From the NCBI RefSeq assembly GCF_010015585.1, contig NW_022985072.1:1018988-1082987 (forward strand): DNA of 64,000 nt. The letters are read 5' to 3'. This document shows, piece after piece, positions 12,205 to 22,442 of this stretch. The position numbers and the translations under genes are program-made. The first letter of the stretch is position 1. Each line of letters opens with the position of its first letter. Source of the DNA: Eremomyces bilateralis CBS 781.70. Taxonomy: Eukaryota > Ascomycota > Dothideomycetes > Eremomycetales > Eremomycetaceae. The notes below the pieces were generated by a model, which did not search any database, was not told where the DNA came from, and worked only from the letters and a program-made list of their open reading frames with translations.

Positions 12205-14014
12205 ATGTCTTCCTCTTCATATTCAGTCATGTCCCGCGAGGCGCTTGACCTCAAAGTCCGCAATATGACTTTGCTATCGAAACCGATCATCGAGATCTAC
12301 CTGAAAGACACCTCCCGATCCGTTCATGGAACTTATGTCAGGTCGTTCTCCACCCTTGATAAGATCGAGGGCGAAGTACGTATCACGGCCAAAAATGACA
12401 CTCGTTTCGACGAGATCAACATCACCTTTGAAGGTACGTACCTAACTTCGCAAATTCCCAGTTTCCCCTCTCTTTATCCGGCGCACCCGGGGATGTCATC
12501 TGCTGCCCTGCGCCTCTGCTGGGCAGGAGCATGATATTGGCTGCCTACTTCTGTCGCTTCCTGGGCATTCTGCATGTCGGCGTGTTTGGCATATCAATAC
12601 GTCGTTCAATCGCGTCACAATACCCCGCTAACACTGCACCACAGGGGTCGCATTTACCTTTGTCGACAATATGAGCCCTATCACCACTGGTGCCACGCGA
12701 GTGGAGAAATACAGAAGATTCCTATTTCTCCGGCAACCAATCGACTACAGCACTCAAGTACCACAGCCGCGCATCATAGCCGCAGGCGCCACAGTGACGA
12801 TTCCTTTCATGTTCGTTGTGCCGCAGAAGTTACCCCTTTCCTCGTGCACGCATAAGGTTGCGAACGACCATGTCAAACTCGCGCACCTGCAAGTTCCCCC
12901 CAGCCTTGGCGACCCGGAGACATCAGGCTTCGGTGGGAGGCTCCTTGACGATTCTGCGCCGGATATGGCGAGGATCCAGTATGTGCTGAGGGTCCGTCTC
13001 TCGCGCAACCGCGATTCGGATGGCTCGGAGAATATGCTGGCGCAAAAATCAAAGAAGGTCCGCATCAAGCCGGCCGTGGACGAAGCACCACCGGTCGACG
13101 CTGATAACGACCCCGACTACATCCTTCGTTGCGAGAAGGGACTGCGTAAGTTCAGTAAGGGCAGGCTCGGTCGATTGATCATCGAGGCCGAACAGCCGCA
13201 GAGCTTCCGACTGCCCGCTTCCCCAATTGAGGACGCAGGTAGACCTGTTACGACCAAGGCGCGGGCCATACTTCGATTCGACCCGGCCTCGCCGAACGAG
13301 CAGCCGCCAAGATTGGGAAGCTTGTCAGCATTGCTGAGAGCGCACACCTTTTTCGCAGCGACCCCGAGGAACGACTTCTCGAGCAAGTCGATAATGCCAT
13401 ATGACATGTCGCAGGGACACTTCGACCGCGGCTTCAACATCTTCAATCACTGCATGGGTGGCGCCCAATGGGAACGGCACGACCCTTCCCCTTCGGACTG
13501 CAGTCGAAGCGGTTCGCACGACTCGACCAATACTCGACGAACTTCCTCTGGCTCCATCCCCGTCCCAGCTCCCTCATCCGAAAAGCCACCCAAACCAGGC
13601 TGCCCCTTCTACACCGCCGTGTTCCTCATCCCGCTCACCCTGCCAACCTCCCGCAGCTTCCCGCCCACCTTCCACAGTTGCCTCATCTCCCGCATATACA
13701 CGCTGTCCCTCGACCTGACGCTTCACGGCGTCAGCATGATGAACCCGAAACTGCATCTGCGGCTGCCGGTGCAGGTCTCGGACGAAGGGAGCAAGGACAC
13801 CATCGAGGAGCGGAGGCGGAGCGAGGTGGAAGAGCAGGAGCGCTGGGAGGGCGCGTTTGCGGCGGCGGATGAGTATTTCGCGCCGAGGCGGATCGGGCAG
13901 CCGGAGACCGAGCTGCCGGAGCAGAGAAGGGATGGGTTGCCGGGGTATGATGCGGATATTGGGGTGCGGGGAGGGGGAGGGGCGGCTAGGGGCTTAGTGA
14001 GGGCGGTTGGGTGA
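12205..14014 (+). CDS. Arrestin-like N-terminal domain protein
   Basis: Two exons, 12205-12433 and 12645-14014, give 532 residues; the 211-bp intron is long for this genome. The N-terminal half has the beta-sandwich pattern of fungal arrestin-like proteins: YLKDTSRSVHGTYVRSFSTLDKIEGEVRITA, then INITFEGVAFTFVDN across the splice, and the hydrophobic-core strand TVTIPFMFVVPQKLPLSSC. The C-terminal half (SKSIMPYDMSQGHF, then TFHSCLISRIYTLSLDL) matches the second arrestin lobe, and LHLRLPVQVS closes it. A charged tail follows (TIEERRRSEVEEQERWE). In fungi such proteins often act as adaptors that recruit ubiquitin ligase to membrane cargo. I do not see a clear PPxY motif, so that role is inference from the family. 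Confidence 0.8.
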
Positions 14015-15544
14015 ATGGATGAAGATGCTTCGAGGGATGATGGGATGCTGCTTCAACACTTTGGATTTGGGATCGGTTCCCTCCGTGTGGTTCTCGAGTA
14101 TGATTTCGGTTCTCTGCGGACTTGTGAAGCCTGACTGTTGGCGTTTGAGTAAGGAAACCCTGGATCGAAAACAAATGATACCCAAGCTGTTGGTCGGATA
14201 TGAAACCATCCAATGGACAAATGTTTGGAGGATTTAGGGAATGTATATCACTATAATTCAGTAATTAATGACAGACTTATATCCATCGGCCAGATGACCC
14301 CTCGACTCTTTTCAACATTCAGTGGTCGTGGAGGCATACATGCGGTTGGTAATGCGCCAGCGTTCATTGACGTTCGTCCAAGTCCGACACAGCGCAACCT
14401 ATTAACCTATCCATCCTGTGGGGGAAAGGCCACAAAGGGCCTCTAGGGTACCTCACCTTCATCATAATTTCTGTATTTGAATTGCCGAATCTTGAGTCGT
14501 CCACACAAGAGCAACTTCCAAGGAACGAAAGAAGGGGATCAAGCGGAATGATCACGTGAGATATAGGTAATATGAATTGCCTAAGTTACCTAATCAAGCA
14601 ATAATAGCCCGCCGTCCCGCCCCACTTCTACGACTTGAGAAAATAATAGCGCAGGGGTTTGAACCACCTCCTTTTACCAATGGGATTCTCGTGTTACACC
14701 TCGTATTCCGCAATTCCCTTCAATCCCAACCTTGAATTTGGATGTCGAGGATTCGCTCACCGTCGACTACAAATTCGCCTGCCTGTTCCAATATTAGACT
14801 GGCCAGATCGGCTTTCAACACCTCCCGATGATGCGGCAACAGGACAATCTTCTAGGAGATGGTGCTTCTGGTCAGGCTGATTTCTGCTTGTCAGCATACT
14901 AATCATTAATTATCTATCTTTAACGACATTTTCTGTATAAGAAGCTTCTGCCTTGTTCTAATTAGGTCTCCAGCCCAAGTAGTTGAGGTGCTGAGCCCTT
15001 GATCGCGTCGTATGGCCGGTTTGTATTACTAGTAGGTATCGCGTCCACAAGGTTTGGACATTGAAGTCACTACATGATGCTTTCCTATCTCTTACCAAAT
15101 CACACTCTGTATAACACGCGCATTGGCAATTGGTCAGTAAAGTCGATCAAATATTAGCTTTGAGGACCCCTGGAAGTCTTCATTTCCAGGCCTGTTCAAG
15201 TGTTTATGTTTAGCATGCAAGATATGCGCCACGGCATCAGAAGTGATGGTTACGTCCATGATTAGACGCACTTGCCCACTTCCCGCCGATGCAATTTGTC
15301 GAGACTGGGGATTTTGCCAATGGAAACGCCCAATGGTCAAGGCTGACCAGTCAAGGCTCACGCGATGTGCTCCAGCCTCTAGGCGTGCCTGAGCCCTGAG
15401 GGATTCTGTTGTTTGACCAATGGTTATTTGAATACTTTAACTGTCTGTCCGGCCCAAATTTTCCAGTCACAGGCGTTTCGGTGACATTTTTTCTGTCCCT
15501 TAAATTGATCGCCGTAGCTATCAGCGCGAGAGCTCACGGCCATC
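14015..15544. other. Intergenic, 1.5 kb
   Basis: No gene is recognised. Small frames at 14659-14880 (plus) and 15134-15361 (minus) lack motifs. A short pyrimidine-rich tract just before 15545 is probably leader sequence of the next gene. Confidence 0.5.
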
Positions 15545-17650
15545 ATGAAGTTCGGCGCATCGTTTACTGTTTTGCTTGCGTCAGTTGGCGCACATGCGAG
15601 TATCTTGTTTAAAAGAGCCGAGAAAGAATGCGGCGGTATCACGGCGCCTGCAAACAATGGCGGCCGCAAAATCGGGATTGTCGTGGACAGCTCCGGTAGC
15701 ATGAGTTCGAACGATCGCTACGATCTCCGTATCGCTGCAGGTCGACAGCTAAACACCTACTTGATCCCGAGCAATGATGTTTCTTCGGGGACGAAGGAGG
15801 ATTTGGTGACAGTCGTCGACTTTGACGATGTCGCGACGTTGCTCTATCCTCTTGGTGACCCTGACGGTGCCGATGCCACATTCAGTAGCATTGACTCCAC
15901 CGGTGGAACGGACATAGCTGCAGGTGTGAGAGTGGCAATATCACAGCTGAATTCGTCGGGTCACGATCCGACCGCCGACCGTTCTGGTATCATTGTGTTG
16001 ACAGACGGATCCGATACAGACACGAAAAATCTGGTTTATGCGGTCAACAATGCTACGGCTCAGGGTATCCGTGTCTCGTTCGGATTCCTAGTCCGCAATG
16101 GCTACGGCTCCCAAAATTCCAAGGTCCTTGGAGCCATCTTTAATTCCGGCGGTCAATACGCAACCATTACCGACCCTGCCGCACAACAACGATTCATCAA
16201 CCTCGTCACCGCCAACGGTCTAACCAAGAATGACCCTTCCACGCTTCCCAAAGACATGCTGATGAACGGGCTCGCCGTCGCTGGGCGGGTCTCGGGAGAT
16301 GGGGAAGACTTCAAAACGTACTCAGCCAAGAAAGGCGAGATTCTACGATTCGCCATCAGCTCGGTCGATGCCGGTACGATTGAAGCCCGATTGTTAGCTC
16401 CGGATGGACAAGTCGAAGACGAATCAACCGTGCGTGGCACGAGCACAAGGTTTCTGGATACTACAGCGCAGAGCAATGGGGACTTCCGCATCATCGTTAA
16501 AGCATCCAACGCTCCCCAAGATGCTATGTACCTTGTTGGCGTGAATTCGTCCGCCGTTATGGGGAATTGCACGTTTAACGACGATGAAGACGGCGGGTTG
16601 TCTGTTGGTGGGAAGGCTGGGATCGGCATTGGTGTGCCCCTCGCGGTCGGACTGCTCGCGACGGGAACGTACTTCTTGTGGAAAGGCTACCAGGGAGTTC
16701 ACCCGACTGGAGCCGAGAAACCTGCCCATGGATCTATGGACGCGAGCGAAAAGGGCCCGGATGTCACCTCCTACTCAGTGGAGCAGCCTAGTCCTTTCAA
16801 CGGTGATCCAAATTTACCGGCGAATCAGGCGCTAATGGGCCATGCTCCTGGAGCGGAGCAGTCTTTCACACAGCCTCAGTACCCCGAGGGGACCGATCCG
16901 CTCTCCGCCCAAGCCAGTTCCGCCCCCCAGGCACCGCTCACGGCTGACCCGTCTTCCGTGACCCATGCTGCTCAAGGCGCCGCCGATGGGCTCAATGCTT
17001 CTCAGGGTCTCGACGCCGCCAAGGCCGCCGATGCTGCTCAAGGAGCTCTTGACGGACTGCATTCTGCCCAAGCTACCCAAGGTCTCGAGGCTGCGAAAGG
17101 CGCTGAAATAGCGCATGGCGCAATTGATGGGGCGAACGCCGCTACGGGAAGCGATCCGCTCAGCAGTGGTGCGAAGGGGGCGTCTGCAATTCAGGGCACA
17201 GTGGATGGCATCAATGCCACTTCCGCCGCACAAGGCGCCGTGGACGGAGCAAAAGCCACCGCAGCAATACATGGTGCAGGGGACGGGCTCGCGTCAGGGA
17301 CAGCGGCCGCGATCCATCCGAATGTGGGGGTCGGCATCGTTCCCATTCCCCCGCAGGGATATTCGGACAGAAAGGAGGGAAAATCGAAGTCCAAACTGCC
17401 GATCGTCGGGGGTATGTTGCGGAGGAAGAAGGTCAAAGACAATCGACAAGAAATCGAGCCACAGGTACTACCGCGGGACCAGCAAGGACCGGCGGAGATG
17501 AGCGGTATCGCCTGGCCGGCAGAGGTGGAGGGCCAAGGACCGGTGGAGATGAATGCGGAGGGGGATCGGACGGAGTTGGAGGAGCAGAGGCCGAGGAGAG
17601 AGATGGAGGCTGGGGAGGTGGCAGTGGAGATGGGGCACGAATCACGATAA
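15545..17650 (+). CDS. Membrane-anchored von Willebrand A domain protein
   Basis: A single exon encodes 701 residues. A signal peptide (MKFGASFTVLLASVGAHA) precedes a VWA domain. Its MIDAS metal site looks whole: DSSGS at 48-52, the loop Thr in STGGTD, and the Asp in VLTDGSD. A beta-rich region with Asn-glycosylation sequons follows, then one membrane segment near residues 357-381 (GIGIGVPLAVGLLATGTYFLW). The tail on the far side of the membrane is about 310 residues and contains six copies of an A-x-x-G-A-x-D-G motif, then a basic patch (RRKKVKDNRQE) and an acidic end. This is the layout of a surface receptor or adhesin with metal-dependent ligand binding outside and a disordered tail inside. 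The ligand and partner are unknown. No intron is needed. Confidence 0.85.
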   Translation: MKFGASFTVLLASVGAHASILFKRAEKECGGITAPANNGGRKIGIVVDSSGSMSSNDRYDLRIAAGRQLNTYLIPSNDVSSGTKEDLVTVVDFDDVATLLYPLGDPDGADATFSSIDSTGGTDIAAGVRVAISQLNSSGHDPTADRSGIIVLTDGSDTDTKNLVYAVNNATAQGIRVSFGFLVRNGYGSQNSKVLGAIFNSGGQYATITDPAAQQRFINLVTANGLTKNDPSTLPKDMLMNGLAVAGRVSGDGEDFKTYSAKKGEILRFAISSVDAGTIEARLLAPDGQVEDESTVRGTSTRFLDTTAQSNGDFRIIVKASNAPQDAMYLVGVNSSAVMGNCTFNDDEDGGLSVGGKAGIGIGVPLAVGLLATGTYFLWKGYQGVHPTGAEKPAHGSMDASEKGPDVTSYSVEQPSPFNGDPNLPANQALMGHAPGAEQSFTQPQYPEGTDPLSAQASSAPQAPLTADPSSVTHAAQGAADGLNASQGLDAAKAADAAQGALDGLHSAQATQGLEAAKGAEIAHGAIDGANAATGSDPLSSGAKGASAIQGTVDGINATSAAQGAVDGAKATAAIHGAGDGLASGTAAAIHPNVGVGIVPIPPQGYSDRKEGKSKSKLPIVGGMLRRKKVKDNRQEIEPQVLPRDQQGPAEMSGIAWPAEVEGQGPVEMNAEGDRTELEEQRPRREMEAGEVAVEMGHESR
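16967..17287 (+). repeat. Degenerate A-x-x-G-A-x-D-G protein repeats
   Basis: Within the VWA protein tail the motif recurs six times: AAQGAADG, AAQGALDG, IAHGAIDG, AIQGTVDG, AAQGAVDG and AIHGAGDG. The spacing is irregular (about 16-30 residues) and the intervening sequence is Ala-rich. The copies differ at the DNA level, so this is an old protein-level repeat rather than a fresh tandem array. Confidence 0.75.
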
Positions 17651-18080
17651 GCCAAGCGAGCGGACATTTGATGGCTGATTTTCGAACTTGCTCTTCCTGA
17701 CGTTAATGATCAGGTCCGAGTCTATAACTAGCTTGATACCCCAGGTAATTCCAAGACCTGACTGAATACCGGTCGTTGTTGTTGCCAGTTGACCCGAGTG
17801 GTGAGGCTCCCCACCTCCCAGCTAGTCCTCTCCAAATCTTCAACCATCGGAGTCTCTTCCTCATTGTATTATCAATCGATTATCGATCTGACGCAGTATT
17901 TCAGCATCATCCACAAGGTAGAGGCAACGGTATTGCCGGATCTTGTAACCGCCCAGGATCAGTCAGCATCAGGATCTCGCAAGTCGCACCGATCCAAGTC
18001 CGACGTTTGCCTTAGGTGGCAACGCCAAGATCCACTCCTCCCTTGGCTGTGGACCGCGCATTCCGCTCGCCACGCGCCAA
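17651..18080. other. Left flank of the hAT insertion
   Basis: This is the 3' flank of the VWA gene up to the transposon end. The open frame 17789-18184 runs across the transposon boundary and is not a gene. The last eight bases, CGCGCCAA, are the left half of an imperfect target-site duplication. Confidence 0.55.
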
Positions 18081-18098
18081 CAGTGCGGCCAACGGTAA
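18081..18098 (+). repeat. hAT left terminal inverted repeat
   Basis: CAGTGCGGCCAACGGTAA begins the element. It pairs with 20960-20977 on the opposite strand with one mismatch. Confidence 0.85.
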
Positions 18099-18216
18099 AT
18101 TTTACTGCGGTAAATATATTACCGCGAATTTTACCGTCCGAGCTTGACGGTAAACTTGGCATCGTTCATGCTTCTACGGATTAGAATGGCACTGTACAAC
18201 ATACTCTTCTTTAATA

Positions 18217-20359
18217 TTAAAACTCCTTAAATAAGATGCCTTGAACCTTCCAATCCTTCAAGCATTCGACCGCCTCTACTGCTTCCATACTGATGCTAGC
18301 ACGATCCCAACTAATCGTACGACGGCCGCCTGAAAACACTCTCTCTGGCTTGTCACTCATCGCAGGAATTGACAGGATCTCAAAGGCAAACCGTGAAAGT
18401 TGTGGAAATCGTAGTTGCTGCACTTCCTGGGCCCACCATTGAAGTGGTGTAAGTGGCTGAATGTTATACGAGGGTGATTCAGCACAATAGGAATCGTACT
18501 CATCCTGGCTTTGTGGACGACCTCTTTCACGGCGCTTTTGGCGAAGCTTTTGAAGACTCGAGAGCTCCTCAACTGGCTCGGCTGAAGATATATTCTCGTT
18601 CGATGTCTGTTCGTGCGATGGGAGGGAGGAAGGTGGTAGGTTTTTCCGAAACCTCTCCCAGAGCTGTTTAACCTTCCAATTCATTTGTTCGTCCTCTGTT
18701 GAGAGCCACTCTCCTGATTCATCCTTTTGCCAGGTCGTACGCCGTTCTGGATGAAGAATTCTTGCTGCCGCGTAATACGGAGATAGGCGAAGTCTCTCCA
18801 CGTAAGTCAAGAATTTGGCATATGAACGCTGAACTCGGATATGGTGGAGCTTAAAGTTCTTATTTATCTATAAAAGCTTTAGTATAGATTAAACGAAAGG
18901 ACGTACGACTTACGAGATATTCATCAAAATGATCATGTAAAAGATCCATACTTTCCAGCACCCGACCAAGCGTTGGCTCATTTCCTTGCATCTCAAGGGT
19001 AGCATTCTCAAAGGGTTCAAGAAAACTGGCGATCATACGAAGCTGAATCCAGTCATCCATAGAAAGAACATCAATTTTATCAATTGTTCCCTCTTTAAGA
19101 TGCTTTTCAATGTATTGCTGAACACTGATCTTGATCTTCTCTTCTAGAGAAACCTTCAACATAGTATACCAACTATTCCATCTCGTACGATTGTCCATTG
19201 GAATCAACCTCTGAGCAGCCTTCTTAAACTCCTGTGTTCGAATTGCGGACGAACGAATGTGCGAAACAATATTATGAAGCTTGCCCAAAACACCAAGTTT
19301 ATTGCGGATAAAGTTGCCTCTATCCTTTTCACCTCTTTCACTCAGCTCTGTATCCTCAGAATCTTGTTGATCGTACGATTCCAGAACAGCTTCCTCATCG
19401 CTTTGAAAGAAAAAAGCCTGAACAACAAGATTAAGGATATGTCCTTGGCAGCGAATTCTTTGCTGTGTAGGATGCCAATCAATTCGTTTCTCTTCCGCGA
19501 GGAATTGAGAGATCGACCGACATAGCGTATCATTCGTCCCAGAATTGTCGCCGATAACAGTGCCAATTTTCTCTAGGATACCGTATTCTTCAAGAATAGG
19601 TTGAAGTGTATTCCATTGAGTTTCTCCACTATGGCCATAGGTCGGACGAAGAGCAAGAAGGATATTCCAAAACTGGTCGTTTATATCAACAAATGTTCCG
19701 CAGACTGCAAGTAAAAGATATCTGTTCGGAGAGGTCCAGATATCTACAGCAAGATGGATGCTTGTTTTGGCAGATTGGAGAGCTTTTCGTACGATATCCT
19801 TTGCTTCGGGGAGAGAATCTTGGATCTTCTTTGAAATAGTAGTGTGAGAACTCGGAATGAAAGGTATTGACTCTGGATTCAATGCCGCGCAGAAGGTCCG
19901 AAATTCAGGCCATTCTCCAATCCTGAACGGAAGCTTTCGTACGATAATAAGGTCCAAAAGTGTTTGATTGATCATCTTTTCGTTGATTGTTCGCTTGAGG
20001 ACCTCCTGATTTAGGTTCTCAGCCGCATTCTCTGACATGAGCCTCGAGTATAGCGTGGAAATTGAATCCTGCGTATTCTTTGTACGAGCTTGTACGGATG
20101 AAGCAGAATCAATGTCATGTTTGCTCTTTAAGTGGGACCGAAGACCACTTGTTGAAGATGATTTGCTTGGGCAATATCTACAATAGTAGATAATATTGCC
20201 ATTTTGATCACGCTCAGGCTCATAAGGCTCTTTTGTACGAGTATGCTCATGAATTGGAGAGGATTTCTTTCGGCGGATTGGGAGAGTAGAACCTAGAGAT
20301 TCCGTCTCAAGAGTATCAATACTCTGATCTAGAATAGATTGCTCGAATTCTGAGGCCAT
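18217..20359 (-). CDS. hAT family transposase
   Basis: Two exons on the minus strand, 20359-18914 and 18867-18217, joined across a 46-bp intron (GTAAGT...TATAG), give 698 residues. The N-terminal region holds a BED-type zinc finger (YYCRYCPSKSS, then LRSHLKSKHD). The RNase H-like core contains HLAVDIWTS, GDNSGTNDTL and the well-known NRTRWNSWYTML block. The C-terminal dimerisation domain reads PLQWWAQEVQQLRFPQLSRF, then AFEILSIPAMSDKPERVFSGG. These are hallmark hAT features, and the length fits active fungal members. The intron interrupts the region before the dimerisation domain, and without splicing the frame ends early. No internal stop is seen. Codon use and base content are more AT-rich than in neighbouring host genes, as expected for a mobile gene. 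Confidence 0.92.
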
Positions 20360-20454
20360 TATTCATGTTTAAATGTCTGTCTTCGAGTTGTATTCTAAGT
20401 TGTGCGGAATGCCAAGCTTTTACTGTGAATTACCGCGGTAACGGTAAAATTACC

Positions 20455-20463
20455 GCAGTAAAA
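20455..20463. repeat. 9-bp target-site duplication of the nested MITE
   Basis: GCAGTAAAA directly precedes the MITE, and an exact copy follows it at 20918-20926. A perfect 9-bp duplication is typical of Mutator-like elements. Confidence 0.85.
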
Positions 20464-20917
20464 GGCTGGTGAGATTTTCCCCCCCGTTTTGAGATTTCCC
20501 CCCCTTCAGAAGTACCAAAACCGCCGCTTTGGAAATTTACAAGGCAATATAGCCACACTTTCAACATTATTTTTAAATTCAAAACTTAGATAGAGTTCTT
20601 TAGGACTCCCTCTTGCTCCTAGACTCCGAAATTTAATCCTAATAAGTTGTGGTGTTACGTGATTTAGGATTAAAGTTATGGCAGTTTTTTCATACAACTC
20701 ACCAACTTCAGCACAAAATTAAACCACAACGCAGGGGGTATTTAGAGATCTAAAATAGTAGGCTCAGTTACCCAGGCTTTAGTATTTTTCTTAGCATTTA
20801 AAAATTATATTACTTCGAAGCTGGTGTTGAGCTGTTTGGCGTTGAAGTTGAAATGTGGTGATTTTGGTACTTCTGAGGGGGAAAATCTCAAAAACGGGGG
20901 GGAAAATCTCACCAGCC
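20464..20917. mobile_element. Non-autonomous MITE (Mutator-like) nested in the hAT element
   Basis: The 454-bp insert begins GGCTGGTGAGATTTTCC and ends with its inverse. The terminal inverted repeats extend about 55 bp with few differences (poly-C tracts, then a shared CAGAAGTACCAAAA). It has no coding capacity and an AT-rich middle. The exact 9-bp flanking duplication GCAGTAAAA fits the Mutator-like superfamily, which makes 9-11 bp duplications. It lies between the transposase start and the right end of the hAT element, so it landed after the hAT element and separates that end's subterminal repeats from one another. Confidence 0.88.
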
Positions 20918-20959
20918 GCAGTAAAATATTACCGTACCGTTTTACTGTGGGCAGTGGGC

Positions 20960-20977
20960 TTACCGTTGGCCACACTG
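20960..20977 (-). repeat. hAT right terminal inverted repeat
   Basis: Read inward it is CAGTGTGGCCAACGGTAA, differing from the left repeat at one base. Confidence 0.85.
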
Positions 20978-22083
20978 CGGCGCCAAGCTGCGGCCAGGCT
21001 CACGTGCTGCTTCGACCCCGGTTCCGCTCCTATACTAACACCTAGTCACCTACTAGTCACTGCGGCCTCCTCCACCTTCGTTTCTTATCCCCACATCAGC
21101 AGAGATGGACTGACTAGACAAGAGATGGAGTAAATATTTCATGCACTGTTGATATCCGCTGATATGGAGTACCTGCAGACTGGAGTCTCTTCGCGGCCTT
21201 AATGCACGCTCTTACTCCAGGTATATGAAAGGCCCCCATCATATATTCTTCCAACCCCCTATCTCCGACGAATCGGCCTTGACGGTTGATTGTGCTCGGT
21301 ATTACATGGCCAAGAGGATTCCCAAGAGCCTCAGCCCTTGGCCCTCGGAGCGAATGCGGGCGAAGTTGTTGCGTCATAGCGTCTGATGGTTCTTAATCTG
21401 AAAAATCAAAAACTGCATGTAGGAGGAAATAGGAATCTTATCAGGCTATCACGCAAGACCTCTGTGCTACAGGTAGCCATCAAGCTCGCCCATAGGTCGA
21501 GCTTGCCTGTTTGCGTTTCCGTCCCTTCCGGTGGAACTCCCCATATGTCTGCCGAACCTTCTTGCCAAGCCTTGTCGTCCATCAACGACCTTTCCCCTCC
21601 ACTTGCTCTTGCTACGCCATCTAGAAGCTCTAAAGGCGTTCTTACAGCTACGAGCCAACGCCTTACCAGGGAAAGCTCTTTCACATTGATCCAATGACGT
21701 GATTGTATGGTAATGGACAAGTTCATGCCTGGACTGGCGATTCACAACGACATTATGCCGAATATTCCGTGCAAACGGCAGTCTCTAACTAGACATACAT
21801 TCACCGCGACAGTGACAATCGCCGCTGTATGCCAACTCGCCAAGGATGATGCTGGAGCAGAGTCTGGGACCTTGACCGGGATGGTTCTTGTTCTCCAAGG
21901 AGGACAAGAATTCTAAGGCCTTGACACTCCTTGTAGACCGGGTCCACGTGAGAGAGAAAGTGGGGATGGGGAAGGATGGAGTGATAATTGTGGTTCTTTG
22001 TTGTGGAGGAAACCAAACATTCTTGTAATTAAGGTACAAGGTGACACACGTTTTTGCTGAGGAATACCTAGATGTCGGAACGG

Positions 22084-22229
22084 CTTGGCATACTGCACAA
22101 ACCGCGCCTCAAGTCACTCAAGTGCCCTCAACACCTTGCTTCGGGAGGCGAATTTCATCCTTGTGGGGCAATTGAGACTCAGAGACATGTCTCTGGGGAT
22201 ATTATAAGTATCTAGTACCCCCCGCCAAG
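22084..22229. promoter_or_regulatory. Candidate PacC sites upstream of the ENA ATPase
   Basis: The PacC consensus GCCARG occurs at 22084-22089 (as CTTGGC on the plus strand) and at 22224-22229 (GCCAAG). A third copy lies farther up at 21839-21844. The nearer two sit about 360 and 215 bases before the ATG. Alkaline pH induction of ENA genes through PacC/Rim101 is established in fungi. That these particular sites work is inference, because a six-base motif is common by chance. Confidence 0.35.
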
Positions 22230-22270
22230 ATTGGGTTCATGTCGTCTCTCAAACTGCCAATTGACCATTA

Positions 22271-22304
22271 CTCTCACTCACTCTCACTCACTCTCACTCA
22301 CTCT
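22271..22304. repeat. CTCTCACTCA tandem repeat in the ENA promoter
   Basis: Three exact 10-bp units plus a partial fourth lie about 140-170 bases before the start codon. Pyrimidine-rich tracts of this kind are frequent in fungal promoters near the transcription start. Confidence 0.85.
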
Positions 22305-22442
22305 GAACCAAACAATCCAAAGTTAATCATCTTGAGGTGGTGATTTCACATTCCTCCCATGAAACCAGTGATCAACGTCATAACCAACCAACCATTACCT
22401 ACAGCAAAACGCAAGTTTTATTTCCTTCGATCGTGAGCTTTG

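Larger units (their letters stand above)
18081..20977 (-). mobile_element. hAT superfamily DNA transposon, whole-looking
   Basis: Terminal inverted repeats bound the element: CAGTGCGGCCAACGGTAA on the left and CAGTGTGGCCAACGGTAA (read inward) on the right, 17 of 18 bases the same. Both ends carry clustered CGGTAA/TTACCG motifs, the subterminal repeats expected of hAT elements. The flanks are CGCGCCAA (left) and CGGCGCCAA (right), an imperfect version of the 8-bp duplication made by hAT transposases. A single spliced transposase gene lies on the minus strand and appears open throughout. The right subterminal region holds a 454-bp MITE insertion, so the element without it would be about 2.43 kb. 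An open frame and nearly identical ends suggest a fairly recent insertion. Confidence 0.9.
20978..22442. other. Intergenic between hAT and the ENA ATPase
   Basis: No secure gene. Two adjacent minus-strand open frames (21406-21726 and 21114-21377) read like protein but match no family I know, so they could be a relic. The right part is the promoter of the ENA-type gene and includes PacC-like sites and a CTCACTCACT microsatellite. Confidence 0.5.
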
